From contig JADEZQ010000009.1 of the NCBI GenBank assembly GCA_015206785.1, forward strand, positions 1-64,000: a DNA stretch of 64,000 nucleotides, given 5' to 3'. Under the pieces are notes generated by a model that worked only from the letters and a program-made list of their open reading frames with translations, had not been told where the DNA came from and ran no database searches. The position numbers were made by a program, and so were the translations under genes. This DNA is from Quinella sp. 2Q5 (GTDB lineage Bacteria; Bacillota; Negativicutes; Selenomonadales; Selenomonadaceae). Position 1 is the first letter of the stretch. The number at the start of each line of letters is the position of its first letter. Below, piece after piece: positions 26,001 through 34,008 of the stretch.

Positions 26001-27440
26001 CTTCGCCACGTTGCCCGTCAAACGATACGTCTGCCCCAAGACGTTGCGGGTGATCATCGTCGAAACCAAGTCTCCGCCGCCATGAGCCAGCGACCGCTCG
26101 GCGAAACGAATGCATTCAATTTGGTTGCCGCGCAAATGCCACACACGCGCCCGCAACATCAGCCGCAGAGCCGACGGCGGAAAATTTTTCTCCAGCCACG
26201 TGACGACTTCGTCCGCCGCGTCTGCCATGCGGTAATCGATGTAGAGCGTGGCAATTCGTTCGAGGGGCTCAGGGTCTTCGGGCTTGAGCGCGAAAATTTT
26301 TTCAGCCGTGCGCAAGAGCCGTTCCTTGTCGTGGAAAAGTTCGCGAACCTGAATCAGCTCCGCCGTCAGCTCGGAAATTTTGCGGCGTCTCTCGTCGGGC
26401 GTGAGCGGAATTTTTTCCGACCACTCGTCGATAAGTTTGCGCGCGCGAATTTGTTCTTCCTCGGTGAACGTCGACGGCTCGAACCTTTCAGCACCGCTCG
26501 TCACTTCAGCCAGAGCACGGCGCATTTCGTTCACGGCGGCGCGAAAATCTCCACGCTCGGCAAAAATTTCTGCAAGGCTCGCGGCAAATTCGGGCACGTG
26601 CGGATAATCGGCGACGGCTTCCTTCAAACGAGCGATGTAATCTTCGCGGCGGGCTGAATCCTTCGACAGGACGTCGAGCAAAATTTTCAGCGGGCGCGTC
26701 GACAGGCTGTGTCCAATCGTCTCGACATGCAACCGCGCAAATTTCTCGGCGTTGACCAAATCGCCCAAACCGTAGTAGCAATCGGCAAGGTAAGCGTAAG
26801 TTCGTTCGGGCTTGTCGGAAGTCGTCAGCTCGTCGAGCAGGAGCTTGAGGTTGCGTTCAAATTTGGCGCGGACAATCGTCGACGAATAGCCCGTGTGCCA
26901 AAGCGTCAACATCTCGGCGGGAATCATGGCAACGTTCGTCAAAGGCTCGTCGCCGCGATAAATGGTCTCGTGGATTTTGCCGACGTAACGGACGTCCGCC
27001 TTGGCGAAGATTCTAAGCAACGGGCTCGCCTCGATGATTTTGTTGCCGTTGTCAGCGTCGACGTTGACCAGATGAACGAACAGCCCCGCGAAATTTTTTG
27101 CACGGGCAAGCTTTATGGCTCGGCGCAGATTCTTTGCGGTGTCGTTGACAAAAAACTCGTCGGCATCAAGGAAGACAATCCAATTGCCGGTTGCTTCGCG
27201 CAGGGCGACATTGCGCGGCGTGGAGAAGTCGTCTTGCCAGGGTTCATGAAAAATCCTCGCGCCAAATTCCTCGGCGACGGCAACGGTGCCATCAACCGAA
27301 CCGGTATCGACCACGATGATTTCGTCGACATGCCCCGCCAAACTTTCCAGCGAACGGCGCAAATCGTCCGCGGCGTCGCGAACCATATAGCACGCAGAAA
27401 TTTTCAACCTGTCGACCGTCTTTGCCTTGCGCTTGACCAA
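23043..27440 (-). CDS. Multi-module glycosyltransferase: GT2 - TPR - GT41 - TPR - GT41
   Basis: Residues 1-230 are a family 2 glycosyltransferase (SACYMVRDAADDLRRSLES, VVDTGSVDGT, FLDADEFF). Residues about 240-540 are TPR-like helices. About 558-913 is an O-GlcNAc-transferase-type GT41 catalytic region (IRIGYISPDVRFHVVAFFS, DLAGHTGNNSLDVLA, PYPGGGTTCDALYMGAPVI). More helices follow, then a second GT41 region at about 1108-1465 (IRIGYISGDFRKHAAFAVV, DLAGHTGYNGLGALA). Both keep the His and the UDP-site blocks, so both may be active. GT41 enzymes glycosylate proteins. TTG 27440 is chosen because GGCGGGAGCATT precedes it; 1465 residues. It may modify flagellin or the surface repeat protein, but no target is shown. 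Confidence 0.88.
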   Translation of the reverse strand: MVKRKAKTVDRLKISACYMVRDAADDLRRSLESLAGHVDEIIVVDTGSVDGTVAVAEEFGARIFHEPWQDDFSTPRNVALREATGNWIVFLDADEFFVNDTAKNLRRAIKLARAKNFAGLFVHLVNVDADNGNKIIEASPLLRIFAKADVRYVGKIHETIYRGDEPLTNVAMIPAEMLTLWHTGYSSTIVRAKFERNLKLLLDELTTSDKPERTYAYLADCYYGLGDLVNAEKFARLHVETIGHSLSTRPLKILLDVLSKDSARREDYIARLKEAVADYPHVPEFAASLAEIFAERGDFRAAVNEMRRALAEVTSGAERFEPSTFTEEEQIRARKLIDEWSEKIPLTPDERRRKISELTAELIQVRELFHDKERLLRTAEKIFALKPEDPEPLERIATLYIDYRMADAADEVVTWLEKNFPPSALRLMLRARVWHLRGNQIECIRFAERSLAHGGGDLVSTMITRNVLGQTYRLTGNVAKAIEYYRANALQDISSLVGTAQYAQAENIRREEYGNFLFNLHNLPVTREELFDAARGFGKLLAHIPRFKHNRARHARHKKIRIGYISPDVRFHVVAFFSAHFFTSYDKTRFEVFIYANNAADHITRQFAANVDGFRDILDKTARTVADQILADEIDILVDLAGHTGNNSLDVLAYKPAPIQISGIGYMSTTGLDTVDYFIADKFTDPEGLNEKFFTEKILRLQHSHFCYVWHDASHHVTPAPCVANGFVTFGSFNNFCKVTDKMLTLWAKILDAVPNSRLYLKAAVFRENFGGNRARERMRAAGIDLDRVTCEPDEIDYVRCYERVDIALDTFPYPGGGTTCDALYMGAPVITLVGERHNSRFGYSLLMNMGLEDFCAFSADEYVAKAVALANDRQRLRELHLTLRRRMEESPVMNDAIYMGEIEQAYEKIFRAYVDKKPLPIFPQEPPPLTIAEAREFYRRASLYLSLEVKPGKSRFNRVDFKRTLYFAELAASVDAVRDTKLLVTIADRRFNLDDNIGAYENIRAAIDHLYASGEVENFSADILAEFHAKLAKYAQNNGHHVEAVQNYERAFELAQKPSRRRELFDSVLLSLHFLDLSSEELTAPHFDYGKIFGDVEKFTPRRHHHERIRIGYISGDFRKHAAFAVVFGFVSCHDRAKFEVTCYSRNPEDDEFTEFYRRGVEHFVDVQSLTDEELAEKIFADEIDVAIDLAGHTGYNGLGALAHRPAPVQISGIGYMSTTGLSDVDYFITDDVLDPPGEHEKFFAEKLLYMPAQFSYARREDLPAATGAPCLSNGYVTFGTICRYMKINDDMLAIWAEILRRVPNAKLLMRAQEFISNRTVDVLFDKMKSIGCDMERVTIRPAVHDYFGAISAVDIILDAYPYVGGATTLDALYMGVPVINFFGERHSTRFGKSILNSIGLGELSVNSVEAYIQTAVALANDTETLDALHKNLRAMFLQSAALDPMKYCRAFEAKLADILAQSV

Positions 27441-27543
27441 AATGCTCCCGCCTCTCGTAAAAATTTTTCGCCGCCATTCTACTGCACGCAAAAAAAAATT
27501 TCCACAGCCGCCGCTCGACCGTGGACAAAAATTTTCTGCGCCG

Positions 27544-28926
27544 TCACAAACCTTTGGCGATGAATTCTTTCTGGTACTCGAAGCACTCGCCCGCAATGTC
27601 CTTGCTGAGAATCACCAGGCACAGCAGATTCGGTATCGCCATCAGACCGTTCATGGTGTCGGAGAAATTCCAGACGACGTCAAGCGTTTGCGTTGCGCCG
27701 ATGAACGTGATGAGGCTGAAGACGACGCGGTAGCCGATGATGACGGCGCGGTTGCTGACCAGATATTCCAGAGACTTTTCGCCGTAATATTCCCAACCGA
27801 GAATCGTCGAGTATGCGAACAGAGCCAGCGCGATTGAAACGATGTACTTTGCGCCTTCGCCGTAGACCGTGCTGAAAGCCAGAATCGTCAGCGGCGCACC
27901 GGAAACGAGCTTGCCCGTCGCGGGATCGATTGTGCCGAGGACGCCGCTGCTCGCGATGACCAGCCCCGTCAGGAAGCAGATGATCATTGTGTCGAAGAAG
28001 GTGCCCGTCATGTTGACGTAACCTTGACGCGAAGCGTGGTCGGTGCGAGCGGCAGCCGCAGCTATCGGCGCGGAACCCAAGCCCGCCTCGTTGCTGAAGA
28101 CGCCGCGTGCCACGCCCCAACGCATTGCCGTCAACATGCTGGCGATAATCGAACCGCCGACGCCGCCTGCGACAGCTTCCGTGCTGAACGCCATCTGGAA
28201 CATTGTAGCCAAACCGCCGGGCACGTTCTTGAAGTTGACGATGACAATTATCACCGTGAACAGAATGTAGAAGAACGCCATGCTCGGCACGATGAAGCTG
28301 GAGACCTTGCCGATGGATCGAACGCCGCGAATCAAAACCGCCATTGAGCACACGACCAAGATTACGCCCGTCATTTCGTTTGACCAGCCGAAGCTTGAGT
28401 TGAACGCGGAACTGATTGAGTTCGCTTGCGTCATGTTGCCTATGCCGAACGATGCACACACTGCAAACAGCGCGAACAGCGTCGCCATCACCTTGCCGAA
28501 GGTGCCGCCGATGCCGTTCTTCATTGCGTACATTGGACCGCCCGCCATCTCGCCGACGGAATTCGTTTCGCGATACTTGACGGCAAGGACAGATTCGGCG
28601 TATTTGGTCGACAAGCCGAACGCCGCGCTGATCCACATCCAAACAATCGCGCCCGGTCCGCCAAGAACCATTGCAGTCGCCACGCCGACGATGTTGCCCG
28701 TGCCGACCGTCGCGCTAAGTGCCGTCATCAGCGATTGGAACGGAGACAGGTCGCCTTCCTTGTCCGTCTTATGCAGCATAATCATTTTGATTGCGTACCA
28801 CAGATTTATCCACGGCAAAAACTTCAATCGAATCGTCAGGAAGATGCCCGTGCCGACAAGGAATGCCAGCATTATCGGTCCCCAGACGAAGTCGTTTACG
28901 TCAGTCAGCAGTTGCTCTAAATCCAT
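27544..28926 (-). CDS. Sodium:alanine (AGCS-family) symporter
   Basis: The AGCS family imports alanine or glycine with Na+ through the inner membrane. Family blocks present include LSPFQSLMTALSATVGTGNIVGVATA, GPGAIVWMWISAAFG, TKYAESVLAVKYRE and GVARGVFSNEAGLGSAPIAAAAA. About 10-11 hydrophobic segments can be counted in 460 residues. The ATG at 28926 follows CAGGAGGGATATTG; the track's start 12 codons upstream would bury that site. It has its own consensus promoter. Confidence 0.93.
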   Translation of the reverse strand: MDLEQLLTDVNDFVWGPIMLAFLVGTGIFLTIRLKFLPWINLWYAIKMIMLHKTDKEGDLSPFQSLMTALSATVGTGNIVGVATAMVLGGPGAIVWMWISAAFGLSTKYAESVLAVKYRETNSVGEMAGGPMYAMKNGIGGTFGKVMATLFALFAVCASFGIGNMTQANSISSAFNSSFGWSNEMTGVILVVCSMAVLIRGVRSIGKVSSFIVPSMAFFYILFTVIIVIVNFKNVPGGLATMFQMAFSTEAVAGGVGGSIIASMLTAMRWGVARGVFSNEAGLGSAPIAAAAARTDHASRQGYVNMTGTFFDTMIICFLTGLVIASSGVLGTIDPATGKLVSGAPLTILAFSTVYGEGAKYIVSIALALFAYSTILGWEYYGEKSLEYLVSNRAVIIGYRVVFSLITFIGATQTLDVVWNFSDTMNGLMAIPNLLCLVILSKDIAGECFEYQKEFIAKGL

Positions 28927-28970
28927 CAATATCCCTCCTGAAATAAAGCGACAGAACTTCAACGATGGAA

Positions 28971-28999
28971 ATTATATTGAATTTGATATAAGCTGTCAA
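28971..28999 (-). promoter_or_regulatory. Promoter of the AGCS symporter gene
   Basis: Perfect TTGACA and TATAAT with a 17-base spacer on the minus strand. Confidence 0.85.
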
Positions 29000-29069
29000 A
29001 TCTCACGCAGGGGCGCGATGATTTTTGCACGATTGAGTTGCACGGGCAACGGCGGCTTAATTTGCGCAA

Positions 29070-29078
29070 TGATATAAT
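29070..29078 (+). promoter_or_regulatory. Extended -10 element before ccmE
   Basis: TGATATAAT matches the extended -10 form (TGnTATAAT). No good -35 box is visible, which is usual for extended -10 promoters. It lies about 32 bases before the GTG start of ccmE. Confidence 0.5.
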
Positions 29079-29110
29079 CAGCCAAAATTATCAGAGGAGG
29101 CTTGAGGCTT

Positions 29111-29485
29111 GTGCGGAAGATTTTTCTGGCTGTAATGCTCGTCGGTTTCGTTGCCTATGCGGGCTTGAACCTTGCCGAGAGCGTCACGCCCTACGTCACG
29201 ATTGCCGAGGCGCGCTCCGGCTTGAACGGCGTGCAAGTCAAAGGTCTGCTCGATAAAAATTTTGCCCCCGTGCAGACCTGCGACGAGTTCAGCTTCAGTT
29301 TGATGGACGAGGAGACCGGCGAGACTATGCGCGTGAAGTTTGACGGCATCAAGCCCGACCAATTCGACGAGGCATATCACATCGTCGCCGTCGGCAAATA
29401 CGACACGACCGACGACAGCTTCCACGCCAAAAAACTTTTGATCAAGTGCCCGTCCAAATACGAGGGGCAAAGACCTCAAGCTTGA
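29111..29485 (+). CDS. ccmE: Cytochrome c maturation haem chaperone CcmE, CxxxY type
   Basis: CcmE carries haem covalently and passes it to the CcmF synthetase outside the inner membrane. An N-terminal membrane anchor (KIFLAVMLVGFVAYAG) precedes the OB-fold domain with FSFSLMDEETGETMRVKFDG, IKPDQFDEAYHIVAVGKYD and FHAKKLLIKCPSKYE. The haem-binding residue is a cysteine in CPSKY, the CxxxY variant of system I*, not the usual HxxxY histidine. GTG 29111 is chosen because AGAGGAGG lies 10 bases before it; the TTG at 29102 is too close. 124 residues. First gene of a ccmEF-nrfHA operon. Confidence 0.88.
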   Translation: MRKIFLAVMLVGFVAYAGLNLAESVTPYVTIAEARSGLNGVQVKGLLDKNFAPVQTCDEFSFSLMDEETGETMRVKFDGIKPDQFDEAYHIVAVGKYDTTDDSFHAKKLLIKCPSKYEGQRPQA

Positions 29486-29491
29486 GGGGGA

Positions 29492-31435
29492 ATGCTTTTG
29501 ACGGGAAATTTCTTGTTAGGCGCGGGCTTGGCGGCGGCTCTGGCTCTGACGGCTGTGTGTCTGGCGCAAAAGATTCCGTCGGCGCGGCTCGTCAAGGCTC
29601 TGGCGGCTTCGTCGGCTGTGGCAATCGCGGCGGCAAGCCTGTACCTTTGGCTGTTGATCTTTGAAAACGATTTCGGCGTTGAGTACGTCGCGGCATATTC
29701 GTCGACGACGCTGCCGACGCTATACAAAATTTCGGCGTTTTGGGCGGGGCAACAGGGCTCGTTCTTGCTGTGGCTGCTGATTCACGCAGTGGCGGGCGTG
29801 GCGTTGACATTGCGGCGAACATCGGCGGCGGCGTTGGGAATTTTTTTCCTGATGCAAAGTGTGCTGACGTTGCCCGTGCTGATGAAGTCACCGTTCGCCG
29901 AAAACCCCGTCGAAGTCCTTGAAGGCGCGGGGCTCAATCCTCTGCTGCAAGATTTTTGGATGGCGATTCACCCGCCGATAATCTTCGTCGGTTACGCGTT
30001 GCTGGCGGTGCCGTTTGCGCTGTCAATCGGTGCGCTGCTGACGGAAACTGCGTCGCGTGAATGGCTGGGGGAAGCTCGGCTCTGGACGCTGACGGCGTGG
30101 GCGTTCCTCGGTGCGGGAATTTTCGTCGGCGGCTATTGGGCATACAAAGTTCTCGGCTGGGGCGGCTATTGGGGCTGGGACCCCGTGGAGAATTCGTCGC
30201 TGGTGCCCTGGCTGATGGCGGCGGTGCTGTTGCACATGCTGAACCTGTCTCGCAAGCGTGCGGCGGTTTTGGTCGCGGCTCATGCGGCGGCGACTTTCAC
30301 CTACGCGCTGGTAATCTACGGCACGTTCCTGACGCGTTCGGGCGTCCTCGGCGACTTCTCTGTTCATTCGTTCGCCGGCACGTCCGTCGGCTCGGCAATC
30401 GCCCTGATAAACGCTCTCGTGCTCATCGGCGGGCTGACGGTCTTGCTCATCAAAGCCAAAGACCTGCCGCAGGGCTCGATGTACGACGCGCACAGCTCGG
30501 CACCGTTCGCAGTGTTGCTCGGCTGCCTGCTGATAATCTTCGTCGCGGCAATCGTCTGGGTCGGAATGTCCATGCCGCTGTTGACGCAGCTCGTCGGAGA
30601 AGCGGCGGCGGTCGATACGGACTTCTACGTCAAATCCACAGCACCAATCGCGGCGGCTATCGCGGCTCTGATGTTGTGGACGTTCGCCAAGTTCGCGCGG
30701 ACAATTTCGTTCGGCGGAAAAATCGCGCACGTCGGCTTCCTGCTGATGCTCGCGGCAATCGTCGTCTCGTCCACCGGCGAAACCGTCACGAATGAATTCA
30801 AACCGCAGACCGCCGTTCAAATTGCCGGACACGAAATAATTTACGAGGGGCAAGTCTTCAGCCCAGATGAACGCGAAAAATTTTACGTCTACACCGTTGA
30901 CGGCGAGGCTGTCCGTGCGCTGACGAAGTTGCGATCCAATGGCACTGACGCCGCCCGCGAACCCGCCATCACGAAAACTTTCGGCGGCGATATCTACATC
31001 GCTCCTCACGCCGCAAAAGTCGAGCAAATCGCCGAGCTGGTGCTCACGAAAAATCTTTTCGCTATGGACGGCGAGTTCGGCTACGTCTTCGAGGACGCGC
31101 ACATCGATTACGACGACAACCATCAGCCGATTCAGGCGACGGCGTCAATCACGATAACCGACGGCGAAGTCAACGAAGTCATTCACCCGCTGATAACTGT
31201 CACGGCAGACGGCGGCTCGTCCAAAGCGATTGAAGTTCTCGACGGACGGCGGCGCGTGCGTTTGACGGGGATATCGGGCGACCTGGACAAAGCTCGCCTG
31301 GAAATCTTGCCGACACTGCAAACCATATCGAACATGCCGATAACGACGACAGTCACCACCAAGCCTTTGATCTGGCTCCTGTGGCTGAGCGTCGCGGCAA
31401 TCTGTTTGGGAACGTTGATATCAATTCGGAAATAA
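29492..31435 (+). CDS. ccmF: Cytochrome c haem lyase subunit CcmF
   Basis: This multi-helix membrane protein attaches haem to the CXXCH cysteines of apocytochromes c. The tryptophan-rich WWD domain is clear (YKVLGWGGYWGWDPVENSSL), with conserved histidine segments in LLQDFWMAIHPPIIFVGYA and the FLTRSGVLGDFSVHSFAG block. 647 residues is normal. It begins 6 bases after ccmE behind GAGGGGGA. CcmA, CcmB, CcmC and CcmH are not in the window and must lie elsewhere or be absent. The neighbouring nrf genes encode its obvious clients. Confidence 0.94.
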   Translation: MLLTGNFLLGAGLAAALALTAVCLAQKIPSARLVKALAASSAVAIAAASLYLWLLIFENDFGVEYVAAYSSTTLPTLYKISAFWAGQQGSFLLWLLIHAVAGVALTLRRTSAAALGIFFLMQSVLTLPVLMKSPFAENPVEVLEGAGLNPLLQDFWMAIHPPIIFVGYALLAVPFALSIGALLTETASREWLGEARLWTLTAWAFLGAGIFVGGYWAYKVLGWGGYWGWDPVENSSLVPWLMAAVLLHMLNLSRKRAAVLVAAHAAATFTYALVIYGTFLTRSGVLGDFSVHSFAGTSVGSAIALINALVLIGGLTVLLIKAKDLPQGSMYDAHSSAPFAVLLGCLLIIFVAAIVWVGMSMPLLTQLVGEAAAVDTDFYVKSTAPIAAAIAALMLWTFAKFARTISFGGKIAHVGFLLMLAAIVVSSTGETVTNEFKPQTAVQIAGHEIIYEGQVFSPDEREKFYVYTVDGEAVRALTKLRSNGTDAAREPAITKTFGGDIYIAPHAAKVEQIAELVLTKNLFAMDGEFGYVFEDAHIDYDDNHQPIQATASITITDGEVNEVIHPLITVTADGGSSKAIEVLDGRRRVRLTGISGDLDKARLEILPTLQTISNMPITTTVTTKPLIWLLWLSVAAICLGTLISIRK

Positions 31436-31458
31436 TTTTCACGGAAGGAGGTAACGAG

Positions 31459-31938
31459 ATGTGCATTAAGGATTTGCTTGAGAAACACACGCTCAAATGT
31501 CTGGCGGGCGGCTTCGTCGTCGGAGTGCTGGCTGTCGGCGTGGGAATGGGTTTCCTTCATGCGTCGGGCACGAAAACTTTCTGCGGGCAGTGCCATTCCA
31601 TGAAGCACGAAGCGGCGACGTTTGAAGTCTCCAGCCACCGCGAACTGGACTGCGTGGAATGTCACCTGCCGCACGACAACACCGCCCATTACTTGTTCGA
31701 GAAGGGACGCACCGGCATGGTCGACATGTATCACGAGATTATGCGCGACTACCCCGAACGCATTAAGCTCGACGCCGACGCCCGCAAGATGGTCAGCGAA
31801 AACTGCCTGCGTTGCCACGAATCGACGATGTCTTACGTCGACAGCGCACCCGGCGAAGATCAGAACAATTGCTTGAAGTGCCACAGCAGAATCGCGCACG
31901 GCTCGAATCATTTGGAAGGGGGTATTAAAGTTGACTAA
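31459..31938 (+). CDS. nrfH: Cytochrome c nitrite reductase small subunit NrfH
   Basis: NrfH is a membrane-anchored tetrahaem NapC/NirT-type quinol dehydrogenase that feeds electrons to NrfA. One N-terminal helix (GGFVVGVLAVGVGMGFLH) is followed by four haem sites: CGQCH, CVECH, CLRCH and CLKCH. The ATG at 31459 follows GGAAGGAGGTAACGAG; the ORF-track extension into ccmF is rejected. 159 residues. Its stop overlaps the nrfA start by 8 bases. Confidence 0.95.
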   Translation: MCIKDLLEKHTLKCLAGGFVVGVLAVGVGMGFLHASGTKTFCGQCHSMKHEAATFEVSSHRELDCVECHLPHDNTAHYLFEKGRTGMVDMYHEIMRDYPERIKLDADARKMVSENCLRCHESTMSYVDSAPGEDQNNCLKCHSRIAHGSNHLEGGIKVD

Positions 31939-33325
31939 GATGCAGAAATACATCGCGGGAGCACTGGTCTTGTGCGTGGCATTCTTCGGGATACTCTTCG
32001 CCAGAGTCATTGCCAAACCCGCGACAAAATTTGAGCTTGCCAAAATTCCCGAAGACCAAAAATTAACGCGCATGGGTTACGCCGAGGCTTACCCGTTGCA
32101 GTTCAATTCGTTCAAGATGAACATGGACAAAGCTCCGTCCCCGACGGGTTTCGGCGGCGCGGACGCTTACTCACACTTGACGGAACAGCCCGAAGAGATT
32201 GAGCTGTTCAAGGGCTACAAGTTCTCGATTCAATACGACGACGACCGCGGGCATTGGTATGCGGGCGAAGATATTCTGAACTCCAAACGTCGCCCCGGTC
32301 AGCTCGGCTCGTGCATTGTCTGCAAAGGCTCGGCGATGTACGACATGTTCTACAAGGAAAGCGGCTGGGAATTCGCGTCCAAGCCGTTCGATGAGATTGC
32401 AGGTCAAATCAAAGACGACGAATGGTTTGGCTGCTCAACATGCCACGACCCCGACACGATGCAACTGCGCGTTTACAACCAAGGCTTCATTGAATCGATG
32501 GCTGAACTCGGCGTCGACGTGAGCAAGGCGTCGCATAACGAGATGCGCGCTTACGTCTGCGGTCAGTGCCACAACGAATACTACTTCAAGAAGAAGGAAG
32601 ACGGACGCGTTCACATGCCCTTTGCCAACGGTCTCGGTCCCGAAGAAGAATTCAAGTATTATCACGACGGACACGACCCGAAGTTTGATGCGGACTGGAT
32701 TCACCCCGACAGCGGCGCGGCGATGTTGAAGGTTCAGCACCCCGACTTTGAATGCTGGACGGATTCGGTGCACGCGCTCAACGGCGTCACCTGCGTGGAT
32801 TGCCACATGCCCTACATGCGCAAGGACGGTCAAAAGTACACGTCGCACTGGATGACGCACCCGCTCAAACACTATGACACGGGTTGCGCCAAATGCCACG
32901 ACGAATCTTATGAGACGATGCTTCACCGCGTGCAGACGATTAACGATAACACGTTCAAGCTCCAACGCATTGCCGGACAGACGACCGCCCGCGCTCACAA
33001 AGTCATCAAAGCCGCGAAGCTCGCCGGTGCAACCGACGAACAGCTTGCCAACGCTCGTCAGCTCGTGCGTGAGGCGCAGTGGTATTGGGATTGGGTTGCC
33101 GCCGAAAACGGCATGGGCTTCCACAACCCCGATAAGATTATGAAGTCGCTGGGCTTGTCGATTGACGCGGCGCACAGAGCAATCGAATCCGCGACGGCTG
33201 CAGTCAAAGGCGGCGAACTGGCGATTGAGCCTATGCCGACCGAACCGTTCACGGATACGAAGTTCCCCGACGCAATCGCGCCCGGTGCACCGGCTCCTGC
33301 TCCTGCACCGGCTCCCGCGCAGTAA
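31931..33325 (+). CDS. nrfA: Ammonia-forming cytochrome c nitrite reductase NrfA
   Basis: NrfA is a pentahaem enzyme reducing nitrite to ammonium with six electrons on the outer side of the membrane. The catalytic haem has the lysine-ligand motif CIVCK, and four CXXCH sites follow (CSTCH, CGQCH, CVDCH, CAKCH). The active-site tyrosine is in CHNEYYF and histidine in SHWMTHPLKH. An N-terminal signal/anchor is present. The C-terminus has an Ala-Pro tail (GAPAPAPAPAPAQ) not needed for catalysis. The TTG start follows GGAAGGGGGTATTAAAG. 464 residues. Confidence 0.96.
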   Translation: MTKMQKYIAGALVLCVAFFGILFARVIAKPATKFELAKIPEDQKLTRMGYAEAYPLQFNSFKMNMDKAPSPTGFGGADAYSHLTEQPEEIELFKGYKFSIQYDDDRGHWYAGEDILNSKRRPGQLGSCIVCKGSAMYDMFYKESGWEFASKPFDEIAGQIKDDEWFGCSTCHDPDTMQLRVYNQGFIESMAELGVDVSKASHNEMRAYVCGQCHNEYYFKKKEDGRVHMPFANGLGPEEEFKYYHDGHDPKFDADWIHPDSGAAMLKVQHPDFECWTDSVHALNGVTCVDCHMPYMRKDGQKYTSHWMTHPLKHYDTGCAKCHDESYETMLHRVQTINDNTFKLQRIAGQTTARAHKVIKAAKLAGATDEQLANARQLVREAQWYWDWVAAENGMGFHNPDKIMKSLGLSIDAAHRAIESATAAVKGGELAIEPMPTEPFTDTKFPDAIAPGAPAPAPAPAPAQ

Positions 33326-33348
33326 ATCATCCGACGAAAATAAATTTT

Positions 33349-33379
33349 CCGCCACTCGACTTGAGCGGCGGTTTTTTTT
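33349..33379 (+). terminator. Terminator of the ccmEF-nrfHA operon
   Basis: CCGCC-A-CTC pairs with GAG-C-GGCGG around GACTT and is followed by a run of eight T. Confidence 0.88.
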
Positions 33380-33405
33380 ATACTGGCGGCGAAGGAGTTG
33401 ATATC

Positions 33406-34008
33406 ATGGACACAGCACGCGACGAGCTGAAAAAAATTTTGGACGCCATCAACGCCCGCGACGCTGAAAAATTTTTCGCACGCGTCGACCTCAAGCCGCT
33501 CACTGACGTTGCATACGACGAGGCGACCGACGTGCTTGCCGACAACTGCGACAAGTTTCACGCGCTCTATCCGAAGGATCTGTTCTTCAAGTTCGGAGCG
33601 ACCGTTCTGCGCTTCTATAACGAAAAATTTCGCGGCGTGCACCTGGGGCTGATTCATCGGGTCATCGCCGCATACTTCGACGGCAGCTTCCGCGACGCAA
33701 AAAACTTTTCGTCCACGCCGATAAAATTTCTCGCGGCGGAGCTGGTGAATTTGCTTGCCGCCGTGCACGCGGACATCGGCGACGAAAAAATTTCCGGCAC
33801 GACGGCGACGGTTGAGGTCAAGATGGTTGGCGACGCCTCGGACTATGGGCGAATGATCGGCGCGCTGAATTTCGTCGTGGAGTTTGCTCGCGACGGCGAC
33901 GGCTGGCGGCTGAAGAAGATTGTCAACGTTGAAGAACTCGTTCCGCCGATACTCGACATCGCCGAAAGATTTTGGCCGGCTTCGTGGGATTTGGGTATCA
34001 AGCTTTGA
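33406..34008 (+). CDS. Hypothetical cytoplasmic protein (200 aa)
   Basis: I do not recognise a family. The start ATG 33406 follows GAAGGAGTTGATATC; the track's earlier start lies in the nrfA terminator. There is no signal peptide or membrane segment. It opens with a charged helix (TARDELKKILDAINARDAEKF), and the C-terminal part alternates beta strands and charge (KISGTTATVEVKMVGDAS, ALNFVVEFARDGDGWRLKKI), which recalls nuclear-transport-factor-2-like folds, where a helix-rich start precedes a curved sheet. That fold guess is weak. It is convergent with the PflX-like gene, overlapping it by 11 bases. Confidence 0.7.
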   Translation: MDTARDELKKILDAINARDAEKFFARVDLKPLTDVAYDEATDVLADNCDKFHALYPKDLFFKFGATVLRFYNEKFRGVHLGLIHRVIAAYFDGSFRDAKNFSSTPIKFLAAELVNLLAAVHADIGDEKISGTTATVEVKMVGDASDYGRMIGALNFVVEFARDGDGWRLKKIVNVEELVPPILDIAERFWPASWDLGIKL

